Origin: Mercenaria mercenaria | Lineage: Eukaryota > Mollusca > Bivalvia > Venerida > Veneridae | Length of the DNA: 64,000 bases | Assembly (NCBI RefSeq): GCF_021730395.1 | Contig: NW_026463318.1 | Span: 1 to 64,000 of the forward strand | Reading direction: 5' to 3' | Shown here: positions 11,294-22,200 of the stretch, piece after piece | Position numbering within the stretch: position 1 is the first letter of the stretch | Layout of the letters: each line of letters opens with the position of its first letter | Made by a program: the position numbers and the translations under genes | Notes under the pieces: generated by a model | The model's database searches: none | Told to the model about the DNA's origin: nothing | What the model saw: only the letters and a program-made list of their open reading frames with translations

Positions 11294-12439
11294 TTACACT
11301 TTAAGTGCAAGATTGTACAATTTCGACGCGGTATCTTCTAGTCTGCTGTAGTATTCTACATATTTGTAGTTGTCCACAGGGACGTTCTTCAGTCCAAAAA
11401 CAATACCATAGAGACAACCGGCAATAACCCCTGTGCTATCACTGTCACCACTATGAAACATCGCTCGTCCGCATAACTCTTCCCAATTTCCATTACAACC
11501 AAGTAATGCGTCATACGCTATTAAAGGTGCGTCATAGCCACTGTTTCCGCCAACACCATCAAAACTTAAGTACGCATAGAACTGGTCACGTTTTTCAACT
11601 CCAAAATTTGGTGGAAATTTTGGATCCCTTTTTCCATCTAATAAGCCCCGAATCCGTAGATATTCTGTCAACTTTTCTTCAAAATGGTACCATTCTCTCT
11701 GATTCTCGTTTTCAAACCCCGTGTCACATGACTGGATATATGTTTTTGCTGCAGGAAGTGTTTCTAACAGACCTGCTCCCCATCCATTCATTCCCTTTTG
11801 TTGGACGGCGTAGGACACAAAAAGGGCAGACGCAAGTGATCCTAAATATCCGGTTGGATGGTGGTGTGTCATTCTTCCAGCTTCTACACTTATTGATATA
11901 AGGTGGGCGATTTCATCCGGCCTCGGGTATCTCAAGCCGATGCACATCGATCTCATAGCCGCACCACAGCCACCTCCATTTAGATTAAATGGAATACGAT
12001 AACCTTTCAGACGTAGAGGATCTAATTTCATGCACATCGCCTGACAGGTCAGACCAACTAACCTATTGTTCATGTCTTTCATGCTTTTCTTATACTCTTC
12101 TGCAAGTAGCGAATAAAGTTTCTCCTTGTCATTATTTTCGCCATATTTAACAAGAGCATCAGCAGTAGCAAGGTGCATGATGGTGTCATCACTAACGATC
12201 CACTGTGGCGGTTTCAGGATTATGTTTTTGATTCCACCAAGCGAATTCACCTCTTTATGAATATCCCGTCCTGATCGACACATTTCCCATTCGCCATTTT
12301 TATATCCGAGTGCATCTCCAACACCACTTAATACCATTCCAGCAATGTAATTGTCTCTGCTCACGTTTAAAATATCACTCGGAATAGTAAACCGCGGTTT
12401 ACCACGTCCAGTACTTTTCTTTCCAGAATTGTCGCACAT
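11294..12439 (-). CDS. ADPRH: ADP-ribosylarginine hydrolase (ARH1 type), copy 1, intact
   Basis: The 381-residue single-exon protein removes ADP-ribose from arginine on modified proteins, the reverse of arginine mono-ADP-ribosylation, in the cytosol. It closely follows animal ADPRH across the whole length. MVLSGVGDALGYKNGEWE comes near residue 35. The first metal-binding motif VSDDTIMHL has Asp84/Asp85. [18 protein letters not shown] and [20 protein letters not shown] follow, and the second metal motif GDSDSTG is at 331 (Asp332, Asp334). The N-terminal extension of about 27 residues is the main difference from the roughly 357-residue vertebrate enzyme. The ATG is preceded by CTGAAGAAA, conserved in two relics near 35.66 and 36.07 kb. 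It is the left partner of the hydrolase relic at 51.8 kb. No intron is seen. Confidence 0.95.
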   Translation of the reverse strand: MCDNSGKKSTGRGKPRFTIPSDILNVSRDNYIAGMVLSGVGDALGYKNGEWEMCRSGRDIHKEVNSLGGIKNIILKPPQWIVSDDTIMHLATADALVKYGENNDKEKLYSLLAEEYKKSMKDMNNRLVGLTCQAMCMKLDPLRLKGYRIPFNLNGGGCGAAMRSMCIGLRYPRPDEIAHLISISVEAGRMTHHHPTGYLGSLASALFVSYAVQQKGMNGWGAGLLETLPAAKTYIQSCDTGFENENQREWYHFEEKLTEYLRIRGLLDGKRDPKFPPNFGVEKRDQFYAYLSFDGVGGNSGYDAPLIAYDALLGCNGNWEELCGRAMFHSGDSDSTGVIAGCLYGIVFGLKNVPVDNYKYVEYYSRLEDTASKLYNLALKV

Positions 12440-12600
12440 TTTCTTCAGTTTGTCGTTTTACTTCTTACATCAAAACAGAAAGTAGGCTAAAATAGTAATA
12501 ATATTATCACTTCCTGCTAAATCTTGCAATGCTGAAAGATTTGCGTACCTTTATACTAGAGTATGTCAGCCGGTTAAAGGGAAACAATACCTTTCAAAGT
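12440..12600 (-). promoter_or_regulatory. Upstream region of ADPRH copy 1 with a conserved 19-bp block
   Basis: About 90 bases upstream of the ATG the minus strand reads GGTACGCAAATCTTTCAGC (12531-12549). The identical 19-mer occurs upstream of the relic start at 35659, and further blocks (CCCTTTAACC, GGAAGT, CTGAAGAAAATG) are in the same order. Conservation between copies suggests a promoter or 5' UTR, but shared ancestry alone could explain it. Confidence 0.4.
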
Positions 12601-12709
12601 CAGCAAACGTTGAAAACGAACTATTGTGGGTAGATTCATCAATAATCTCACAATTGTAAAAAAGATAAACATATGGTTGGTAAAACAGGAACAATACGGT
12701 GATAAACAT

Positions 12710-12948
12710 CTATTGTGCATTTTAATAGACCTGGCGGGACGGGCTTTCGCGACGGTCCACTGCATTATTGTACAGCTATGAAGTATATTCAGCAACCTGA
12801 TTTTTTATTCACTGGTCAATCACCATCTTCTTTACATTGTAAGTTTGTAACCACAGTAGCTCTACATATTTGCTCGTTTTTGAGATTACCATGCTTTGCA
12901 TAAACCAGAGAATAACTCCGCCCCGCCAGGTCAAATAAAACGCACTAT
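12710..12948. mobile_element. Short foldback/MITE-like element
   Basis: Imperfect terminal inverted repeats: left TATTGTGCATTTTAATAGAC then CTGGCGGGACGGG; right, in reverse complement, TATAGTGCGTTTTATTTGAC then CTGGCGGGGCGG. It is 239 bases long with no coding capacity. Confidence 0.6.
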
Positions 12949-13220
12949 ACCTTAATTTGCTTATTTATGATTCTTGAAAACTTTATTTGTTGAAATTTTA
13001 AACAATTTTTTACGATGTTTATTTGAATGTCTTACTAGAACTTTTTCGTTAGAAAATTGTTCGGTAAACATATGTAAGTAAGAGAATTAAGTTTCGAATA
13101 ATTTTCTGTTAACCATGAACAGCCACAACTAAGTTGTCGAGTACTCATTGTTTATTGGGGTATCCTGGAGTCATTAGTTTTGACGCCCTTAAGCAATTTA
13201 ACATGTATTGCATTAGTAAT

Positions 13221-13362
13221 TTTGTTTTTTTGGGGTTTTAACGCCGTTTTCAACAGTATTTCAGTCTTGTAACGGCGGGCAGTTAACCTAACCAGTGTTG
13301 CTGGATTCTGTACCAGTACAAACCTGTTCTCCGCACGCAACTGCCAACTTCACCATATGAAT
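13221..13362 (-). mobile_element. SINE family 1, 3' fragment
   Basis: In reverse complement it reads from ACTTGCGGAGAACAGGTTTG-like sequence through GTACTGGTACAGAATCC and GCCCGCCGTTACA to a GGCGTTAAAACCCC tail. It matches the 3' half of the full copies at 20261, 34108 and 41728. The tRNA-like head is missing, as in 5'-truncated SINEs. Confidence 0.85.
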
Positions 13363-16177
13363 TATCAATTGGACAAATAAATAGTCTTGTTATAAACTAT
13401 AGCATTCTCCTTTTACCTTATTTCTGTTTGTGGATTTTATGCGTATAAACATGTCAATATTTGTATTATTGCTGACTGACCACCAAGGCATCCATATTTT
13501 TATTGAGGCTCATGAGAAATGACGCCTTTTGATTGGCGCGCTTTCTTAAACAAAAATTCACTTTTGTGGTGCCTGTTTGGCCAAAATCATATATGGCTGT
13601 TATAATTCTATGTGAATGCAGTCGAGACCTGAAACTTAAAAGGCCAATCAACAATTTAAGATTATAATCTTTTTCAGTGACCTTTTTACTATTTCTTTGT
13701 AAAATGTGATTTTTATTTCACTTTTCATATTTTTAATAGCAGTCATTCATATTCAAAACAGTGTGGACAAAAATATATATATAACCCTTTCTCACAGCTC
13801 TAACTTTGGTGGTACTTCCAATGAAAACTTATTAGAAACATGACCTTCTTTATTTACAACAAGGTTTGACAAAGAGTAGCAATTTAACCGTATTCAATTA
13901 TTTTTTTTTTCAAATGAAACAAGGTGTATAGCCAACAACAGAGTGAAAAATCTAAAATTTATTCAAAATTTCAGTTAAAGGACTGTCTTGTGAATTTGAA
14001 AAATAGCTGAGGGATAAAAGGCAACCAAGATCTGAGTTCTTGAACAATTACTTCTATAAGAATTAAGATTACTTCTGAAAGTATTCAAATTTTGTATAAT
14101 GATGCCCTTTTCTTCTCTAACAGAAATGTGAGGGCATTTTCTAAGATAGTAAAAGCAAACACGTAGAAATATAGTCAGTAGTCAAACTATTTCTAAAAGC
14201 AGGATGGCCATTTCATTGAACACAGCTCTCAAACATATAGGCAAAAAATTAAAGTAACAATATTTGTAAGGTATAACTCTTGATGGCATGATAAAAGCTT
14301 CAGTTAAAGTACCTTCTCTTCAGATATCAAAAAAGCGTTCAACACTAGTGAAACTTTTGTTTTTAACAGATTTTCATTTCTTGAAAACTCTGCTGAATGC
14401 AGGATTTAGCATTTAGAAATGCATCATTTTCTGGGATACTATACTTACCTATAGGATTGCATTACCCTTTCCGATGTTTTCCCGATCTTCGACCCCAACT
14501 TTAAAAATCTTTCACACCCTATATATCTTTACATATTAATACTGTGTATACACCGACTGATTTTATGGGCACCAACACACCAACATGAAAAACGGCGAGC
14601 ATACGTTTTTAAAAGCCTTAAATTCAGAAATAAGATTATTGATAAATATGCTGCTCGTTATGCTCTCAAATTATGATATTGTTAGCGTTATGATAAACTT
14701 AAGCCCAGGAGAGAACAGGCGACGGATCCGCTGTCTCTTAGTTATACAAGATATTTGCTGTTTCTCCCTCTCTATACCAATCAGATTGCTTGTACCTTAA
14801 ACTAGGTCTTAGATCAAAGGCATGGGCTTGCATTGACATAATCTATCATTCTACTAATTTCAAAAATTGGGAAGATTATATCTCCACATGTTCATGTATC
14901 AAAATGCACCAGAGCTGTTCTAATGTTCTAAAATTTTATTTTTCCATTGGAGCATACTCCCAAACCACCCTGATTTGTATATCGTTATCGTGCTTATTAG
15001 TTTTCTAAATAACACAAGTTTAACAAAAATACTTTGAAAAAAAGAAAGAAAATTTCATTAGTTGCCTCCGAAAAAATATCTTGCTTTCAACTTCTGAAAA
15101 CAAGATATTTTGACTTTCATAAAAGGAAAAAAAACAGTTGGCTCCAAAGCTCCCTGCAAGTTCAAATGGTCGGCCCCTTAGTATCAACCATATGAGTAAA
15201 TAACGGATTGTCCATATAAAAATGTAATCTATATAGCGTTTAAGTACTGCTTAATGTAATAATAACGTTTAACTTTGTGCCTGGAAAAAGGTTTTTCGTA
15301 ACAACATTAAAACATGGTGAACAATTCCTCATGGGAATGCCAATGTCTTGCCACTATGAAACCAGGTAATTAATATTAACACATTCATATCTAAACATTT
15401 ATCTATAGTATTGAAACTTATTTTCTTATCGCTGTACTACCAGGAAGAAGAGCTTTGACTACATGTTTGGCCTACAAGCCGGCGTGCTTCATATGATAGT
15501 CTCTTGCTCTCAGGAGACAGATTCTCCTGTACACAGATTCTATCTTAACGCTATAAATAATGTAGGTGAGAATAACTGTCGATATTTAAATGAAAGAAAT
15601 TGTATCGCGTCAAACAACATACTTAATATATATATTTTCATTTCTTCTCGTGCGAAGGTAAATTATGCTATAAATAACTTGTGTGCAATACACTTTGAAA
15701 GAAACTTCAAACGTCCGCTAATATATTTGACAACATCTTTAATAAAACAAATGGTATATCTTTGAAACTTTGCAATACATTCGAAAAAAATATATTCGAA
15801 ACAACATACTAGTATTAAAATGCAACAATATCGGGTGATACTATGAGCCTATGATATTTCTTATTTATTCTATAAAAATGTAAACAAATACACATACAGT
15901 CAAACATTTTTAAAACGGCGGGACATAGTAGCGACACAATCTTGATGATTGAGTTAAATAATTGCAAATGATTGTTTAAAACAAGATGAACGTAGAAAAC
16001 AAACGTCAATTTTGAAAGTTAACAACTAGTAACAGGTTCCATAAGGCAAGTGTCTGTTAATACAGGTATATTCACTAACAGTTTCAATTGCAACTGTTAA
16101 TCATTTTGAAACGCAACGCGCGAATTTCGTTATAAGGCAGGTAAATCATAACAAAAAAGTAACTTCTTTATCCTGTA
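13363..16177. other. Non-coding, no gene seen
   Basis: AT-rich sequence with chance ORFs only. The segment 14985-15160 is a diverged copy of 10630-10800. Nothing else is recognised. Confidence 0.5.
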
Positions 16178-17842
16178 ATACCCTGAACTCCCGAAAGTAA
16201 GCCGCAGCTCATTTTAATTTTTCGTAAGGATTTGGTGGCTTATTATCGAGACCGGTTTATTTTTGAGTCCGGCGAACTTTTGAGTACATATATTAAGTAA
16301 CGGTTAAAAAGCCGTCGTATTTTCGAGTACTGAAATACTGAAGATACGGAGGTTATATATTTGCTTTTTAGTAAAAACATTGACATTGGTAAATACTTAT
16401 ACTTCTGACACACTGGCGCCAGACCAGAAAGAAAATGCCTCTGTACATATTATACCCTACCCCTAGGTATTCTATAAGAACCACGGTCATGAACGGGAAG
16501 ATATACTAACCCTTTTCAATCGTAAATTTCTCAACTTAAACGCGCAGTTCGGTGAATGGGTACCTAGTATATTGAACAAGCGATAATTTATCTTCCATCG
16601 TGCACTAGTCATATTGTCTCAATATTCCATATTGCTGAGATTATCAACATATTTTATGCTTTCGTCAACGTTACAGAAAAAACTTGCTTGACCTTCCCTA
16701 ATGAACATCCGGTCTAGAGGTCACGGCAGTGTGCACATGTTTGGCGAAATGTAAACAAACAAAACCAGAATTTTAAAAAATCACATTTTTACAATAAAAC
16801 CCGTAATGATGAATGAAATTCATCTTGTATATGATCTTCAATTTGAAATCGTACATTGGTCTGCATCTGTTCTGTTTATTTTATTCATTTTGCCCATTTA
16901 TGCTTCATTTTTTACATTTTGGCGAACACGTGTCGATTGACATACATTTTCACATTAGCCAATCAGAATGGTTTTGTAATCTAGAACGGAACTTCACCAG
17001 GGAAGTTCAAGCAAGTTTTTTGTGTAACGTTGAAATAACTATAAACTACATGTTGTTTTTCTAAGATAAGATGTATTGAAGAAATGTGACCGGTACACAA
17101 TGGAAGATAAATTACCACTTGTTTGATATCCATAGTACACATTTACCGAACTGCGTGTTTTCGGTATGAAATGCGCGATTGAAACGGGTCAGTATATTTT
17201 CCCCTTCATTACCATGGTTCTTGTAGAATACCTAGGGGGTTGGTAATATGTACAGAGGCATTTTCTTTTTGTTCTGGTGCCAGTGTTCTGACATATCTGT
17301 TTTGTTACAATTTGTTACAATTTCTTATTGAAAATAATCCGATGCTAACAGATAATTACCCATTAAAAAGTTTTGTCTGGCCTGACAAATATTTTACACC
17401 TATGATTTAATCACCCAACAAGAATGAATATTTTACACAATACGTGAAAACACTGCATTGTGTTATAAAGACCGGTCATTTTAATTAATAGAATTACATG
17501 ACAAAAAGTGTTTGAGACAGGAATTTTATTGCTTTTAAAGTTTCAATCTGTCTAGGGTTTTAAAAATCAGCACAACTTGCATTGTATTAAGTGTTTTTAT
17601 TCCAAAGTATGTTTTATTGCTATTACATTTCGAAATAAAACTGCCATATACACGTTGGTAACTTTTGCCATCTTATATTGTGACCTGACAAAGTCATTGA
17701 AACAATTACTGATACAAAAAAATGTACGGCTTATTTTTGAGTGCGGCTAATTTACGAGCCCTTTTTTCCTGTAGTGAAATGGTGGCTTATTTTCGAGACC
17801 GGCTTAATTTCAAAACCGACTTATTTTCGGGATTTCTGGGTA
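16178..17842. mobile_element. 1.66-kb foldback element with long inverted arms
   Basis: The ends are ATACCCTGAACTCCCGAAAG and, in reverse complement, ATACCCAGAAATCCCGAAAA. Inner arms 16400-16610 and 17090-17300 are inverted copies (landmarks AAAATGCCTCTGTACATATT, CTAGGTATTCTA and AAGAACCA). Both flanks also carry repeated CTTATTTTCGAGACCGG-type words in direct and inverted orientation. No transposase is found in the about 470-base centre. Confidence 0.7.
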
Positions 17843-18622
17843 TCTTAGGAACACGTTTAGATTTGGTTTCGTATTTGACCATGTAATAGCGAAAAGTCCA
17901 TGTCTACACCTCTGCATCTTTTTAAATGCAAACAATACCTAGCTATATGTGTATTTTGCGACTTTTTAACAATGGGTAAAGTCGTTAAAGAAATGAAATG
18001 TCTTTGCATATTCGATTTTAATTAACTTTTACCATTTTAAAATTAAGTATCCATTTTGATTAGTACGTTTGTTTGTTTTAGATAGAAAGCTTACTTATAG
18101 GGCGAGAGTGTGACTGATATAAGACATAACTGACTTGTATACATTCATGTATTTGTTTACATTGTTTACAATAAAAAGTAGACTAATAGGGTACGAGTTT
18201 GATTAATATAAGTTATGACTGATTTGTTCAGCTTCATAGTCACTGGAAACGTTTCTAATATTCAAATTTGAATGTTTTCACAACCCTTAGAAGTAATGAG
18301 TATCCGCAAATGTTATCTCAAACGTCGTCGATCCTCTTTTTCCATACCATACTAAACTATAGTTTATTCATACGTAATCAATATCCTTTGATACTTACAT
18401 CCAAAATGTAATGTGTAGAACGGTCGCGAAATTAAGTTTTTACAAAGATCATCAGTTTTTATCTGATTTGAAATAATCACATTCTTGTTAAATTAAATTA
18501 AATTTCGATTTGAACAAAAGAGACCTTTACATATTTCAATAAATTTTAACCATATAAACTTTCGCAATGTCTACTCAATTTTCATACACACAATATTACT
18601 GGGAACAAAATTCGAAATATGT
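17843..18622. other. Non-coding, downstream of the transferase gene
   Basis: AT-rich 3' flank of the minus-strand transferase. No canonical AATAAA was found close to the stop on that strand and no other feature is recognised. Confidence 0.4.
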
Positions 18623-20687
18623 TCAGTTGCATAAAAGTTTTAGCGCAATATGTATGTCAGAGCCTTTTACAGTTTTCCGGGTAACGGTAAATTTAGCACC
18701 AGCTGGGTATGTTCTCTCATGCTCCACATATCTAGCATACTTTTCTATATTTCTAGGCTGCCATAAACTGTTTGCTCTGTTATCAATAGTAAATATCACA
18801 GACTGTTCACCCTCAGGTCCACAAGTTGGAAATGGTATGGCACAATCGAGAAGTGTTGACGAAGATACTATGGACTGCCAGACAAATCTTTTCCCAACAG
18901 CATATTGGTCAACATCTGATTTCACCAGCAACATTTTTCGATACGTTTCGCCACTTTCACGGGGGAGGTCTGGCCAGTACAATAGTAACATCTGATACAT
19001 GACCGCATATGGACCAAGTGACAGATCATCTCCAGTCGGTCTGTAATTTTTGTCTCTTTGTCTTCGAAATGCAAGGTTCAGGAACGTGTACATTCGATTT
19101 TCCTCTTCTGTGTAGGTGTCGATGATATTCACGAAGAATTCATGGCGACTGCTGCTTTTCATAATCCTATTGCTGTTGTCTTCACAGACGACATAAACAG
19201 AATCGCAAACTTTATCTTGTACCTCTTTCCATCTCTTCTCTGAATTATTTATGTCTTGGAATATGTCGCCGAGAATTTCCATTATAGACTTACTAGGGTC
19301 TACTTGCCTCGGATGGAAAGTTTGTTTGTAAGCAGCCAACGATACAGCCAATAAGCCTAAACCATTGTTCTGGTTGTAGTTGTCATAGGATTCAAACGTC
19401 GGTGTGTTTTGATCGTGTATTTTATTTTCATGTTTGGTCAGAATGTCGGCGAGTTGCATATATTTATACTGTTTTGCAATTTCCAAAGCACATTTGCCGC
19501 TAGTATCTCCACACTCAGAAGTGCATTGTTTAGTTCGTATTTCTGAGTCACATGCAGAATATCTCAGAAGGTAAAGTAATATTTGCTTATTGTTCCAGTA
19601 CATTGCTTGATGGAGAATACCCCAACGTCTGTTTTCTGGTATGACATTGAACAATCTATCTCGCTTTGGATTTTCCGGACTTCCCAGTATCTCCCAGACT
19701 GTGTCCCATTGCCCATTCTTTGCCGACAAGAGCAAACGTGCAATTGCGTTAGCTTCTTCTTTGATAAAGTTTCTTTCTTGAACTCTGTGAAATTGATTAA
19801 ATAGTATTTTCTAATTAAAGGGACATGTTCGAGTGTGTATATCACTTAAAAAAGTTACGTCAAAACATTTAAACCAACAGGATTTAAATAAAAATTGTTT
19901 TAGTTGATATGTTTAGAGCAATACTTCAAAACTAATAATGAAATCATTACAGCTGACCTCTTGAGTAACGTTTTTCTATATAATGTTGAAACTGACTGTT
20001 ACAAATAGACATTTCTAACGTAAACGTAAATCGGAAACGGATTACTGAATCCGTAAATGTTATTTGCAAATAATGGTCTAAGGGAGATACTATTGTCTTA
20101 CTATTGGATGAAATTGTCTCCCACAGACCACAAATTAGTCTAAAATTTTACGGATTCAGTATTCCGTTTCGTAATTACGTTTACGTTAGAAAGGTCTAAT
20201 ACTCGACAATTTGGTAAAACTTAAATTTATGTTGGTAACATATCTACCTTAAACGTTTGAGAGCACCCGCCCGCTTAGCTCAGTAGGTAAGAGTGTCGGT
20301 CTACGGATCGCGGGGTCGCGAGTTCGATCCTCGGGCGGGGCGTATGTTCTCCGTGACTATTTGATAAACGACATTGTGTCTGAAATCATTAGTCCTCCAC
20401 CTCTGATTCATGTGGGGAAGTTGGCAGTTACTTGCGGAGAACAGGTTTGTACTGGTACAGAATCCAGGAACACTGGTTAGGTTAACTGCCCGCCGTTACA
20501 TAACTGAAATACTGTTGAAAAACGGCGTTAAACCCAAACAAACAAAATTAAACGTTTGAAGCGAAAGGAATGTTAAGTAACTATTTAAAAACTCATCTAC
20601 CGTAGTAAATATCATTTATGAAAAGTTATTTATATACATATTATGTGAAATAAACACTTACTTTCCGGGTACGTGTGCCCAGGCCAT
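18623..20687 (-). CDS. Ankyrin-like/mono-ADP-ribosyltransferase (R-S-E class), intact, two exons
   Basis: Predicted arginine mono-ADP-ribosyltransferase. Exon 2 is 18623-19784; exon 1 is 20662-20687 (26 nt: ATG, eight codons, two spare bases) with donor GTAAGTG and acceptor TTTCACAG. This gives 395 residues in frame. Residues about 27-130 look like degenerate ankyrin repeats (RRWGILHQAMYWNNKQILLY). The ART domain (about 230-395) has the R motif TYRKMLL (Arg291), the S motif QSIVSSST (Ser316-318) and the ExE motif EHERTYPAGAKF (Glu363-x-Glu365), the classic arginine-specific set. No signal peptide is seen, so it is probably intracellular, unlike vertebrate ecto-ARTs. It is head to head with a hydrolase at 20996. 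The exon 1 assignment rests on phase match and on the same 26-nt arrangement at 46528. Target protein unknown. Confidence 0.82.
20006..20198. mobile_element. 193-bp MITE, copy 1
   Basis: Near-perfect palindromic ends: TAGACATTTCTAACGTAAAC on the left and, in reverse complement, TAGACCTTTCTAACGTAAAC on the right, extending about 50 bases inward. TA at both borders suggests a TA target site as in Tc1/mariner-type MITEs. A second copy of the same length, nearly identical, is at 49167-49359. It sits inside the transferase intron. Confidence 0.85.
20261..20547 (+). mobile_element. SINE family 1, full length, with target-site duplication
   Basis: The tRNA-like head has an A box (GCTTAGCTCAGTAGG) and a B box (GAGTTCGATCC). 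The body ends in GGCGTTAAACCC followed by an AAACAAACAAA tail. It is flanked by the 12-bp direct repeat TTAAACGTTTGA at 20249-20260 and 20548-20559. It lies in the transferase intron. The head is SINE-borne and not a working tRNA gene. Confidence 0.92.
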
Positions 20688-20995
20688 TCTCCTTTTCCGG
20701 TATATGTTATATTAGATTATTTTTTCAATATAAGATAGAACACTTCCACACAGTACACTGTTGTTCCGTTGCACTTTATTTCATTCATTGCGACACGACT
20801 ACGCCCTCATAAGGTCTATACAATATTCATATTTTGTACTAGCCGTCTCCGGTAAATTAAGTTTACAAAGTAGGGCACAAGGTAGTATTCGCAAATAACA
20901 TATATTTGATATAAATTTCCACGAATAGAGTCTATTTATAGAAAGTGTTCTTCTTTCGATTTAAAACGGATTGTTTTAAAAGCATAATATTAAGA
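20688..20995. promoter_or_regulatory. Shared divergent promoter of the writer/eraser pair
   Basis: 308 bases separate the transferase ATG (minus strand) from the hydrolase ATG (plus strand), so both promoters must lie here or overlap. Blocks TATTCGCAAA, ACGAAT, GTCTATTTATAGAAAGTGTT and CTTTCGATTTAAA precede the hydrolase start. Versions of these occur in the same order before the hydrolase of the second pair (46201-46527 read on the minus strand). GAAARTGTTCTT is shared. TATA-like TATTTATAG is about 60 bases upstream of the hydrolase ATG. Function is inferred from position and conservation. Confidence 0.6.
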
Positions 20996-22117
20996 ATGGC
21001 CCAAAGGAACCGCTCAACTGAATCAAGAAGAAATGATGACTGGTCAGTGCATACTAGTAAAGAACGTTATGTTGCAGGAATGGTGTTAAGCGGAGCTGGA
21101 GATGCACTCGGATTTAAGAACGGTGACTGGGAAAACTGCACTTCGGGGGCACAAATACATAAAGAATTAAATAGTTTAGGTGGACTAGAAAACATCTGTG
21201 TTAAAAATTGGATTGTAAGTGATGACACTGTGATGCATCTAGCTACAGCTGAAGCTCTCATACAAAATAAATCCTGTCAGGACAAAGAAAATCTGTATTC
21301 ATTATTAGCACAAGCTTATAAAGACTCTATGTCTGATATGAAAGGCAGAGCGGCTGGCTTGACGTGCATGGAAATGTGCAAAAGACTAGACCCGTACAAA
21401 CAAAATGGCTATCGTATTCCTTACAGCACATCAGGTGGAGGCTGTGGAGCTGCTATGAGATCAATGTGCATTGGATTGAGATGCCCAAGACCAAAAGACA
21501 TACATGATTTAGTAGAAATTAGCATAGAATCTGGAAGGATGACGCATCATCATCCAACTGGGTACCTTGGATCTTTAGCATCTGCTCTGTTTGCATCTTA
21601 TGCTGTGCAGAATAGAGAAATCTGTTCATGGGGAGTTGGTTTACTTGAAACCACCAGGCTAGCTAAAAGCTATGTGCGAAATAAGGGTTTATTTGTTGAT
21701 GAAAATATGAAAGACTGGGACTACTTTGTGAGCAAGTGGGAACAGTTTCTAAATTTAAGAAAACTAAATGATGGAAGATGGCCACCACATTTTTCAGTGG
21801 ACTTTGATGACGTGCGGAAACGAGATCAGTTTTATAGAATGATAAGTTTCGAAAACACCGGAGGTGCAAGTGGCCATGATGCACCGATGATTGCATATGA
21901 TGCTTTACTTGCCTGTAATGGAAAATGGGAAGAGTTATGCAAAAGAGCGATGTTTCATGGCGGTGATAGCGACAGCACAGGCACTATCGCTGGATTCTTG
22001 TTTGGTGTATTGTATTGTTTTCAAGGGGTGCCAAAATGTAACTACAAACAATTAGAGTATCGTGAAAGATTGGAAAATGCCGGGAAGAAGCTGTACGGCA
22101 TAGTGTTCTCCCATTAA
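20996..22117 (+). CDS. ADPRH: ADP-ribosylarginine hydrolase (ARH1 type), copy 2, intact
   Basis: The 373-residue single-exon eraser enzyme hydrolyses ADP-ribosyl-arginine. It starts at ATG 20996 (MAQRNRSTES). An in-frame GTG 17 codons upstream is not used as the start because the paralog at 46200 begins with the equivalent ATG (MAQK). The metal sites are SDDTVMHLATAEAL (Asp76/Asp77) and GGDSDSTG (Asp324/Asp326). [36 protein letters not shown] and [18 protein letters not shown] are all present, so it should be active. It is divergent from the intact transferase with a 308-base gap and probably co-regulated with it. A TIR element begins only 84 bases after the stop. Confidence 0.95.
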   Translation: MAQRNRSTESRRNDDWSVHTSKERYVAGMVLSGAGDALGFKNGDWENCTSGAQIHKELNSLGGLENICVKNWIVSDDTVMHLATAEALIQNKSCQDKENLYSLLAQAYKDSMSDMKGRAAGLTCMEMCKRLDPYKQNGYRIPYSTSGGGCGAAMRSMCIGLRCPRPKDIHDLVEISIESGRMTHHHPTGYLGSLASALFASYAVQNREICSWGVGLLETTRLAKSYVRNKGLFVDENMKDWDYFVSKWEQFLNLRKLNDGRWPPHFSVDFDDVRKRDQFYRMISFENTGGASGHDAPMIAYDALLACNGKWEELCKRAMFHGGDSDSTGTIAGFLFGVLYCFQGVPKCNYKQLEYRERLENAGKKLYGIVFSH

Positions 22118-22200
22118 TACGTTTGGTAAAACAACATTTTGTTTTCGCGATGACAATTTAAAACAAATTTACACAAATCAGAAAATGTAGAAACTCTATA

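Larger units (their letters stand above)
19785..20661 (-). other. Intron of the transferase gene, carrying a MITE and a SINE
   Basis: GT-AG intron of 877 bases, phase 2, deduced from the acceptor conserved in all three transferase paralogs. Most of its length beyond the paralogous intron is accounted for by the inserted MITE (20006-20198) and SINE (20261-20547). Confidence 0.65.

Noticed and set aside
11506-11901. 131-codon plus-strand ORF
   Set aside because: Antisense shadow of ADPRH copy 1.
20261-20345. tRNA gene
   Set aside because: A and B boxes are present but the unit continues into a SINE body with target-site repeats; the other tRNA-like heads here are the same or similar SINEs.
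20945-20995. 17-codon N-terminal extension of ADPRH copy 2
   Set aside because: It starts at GTG, not ATG; the paralog at 46200 supports the ATG at 20996.
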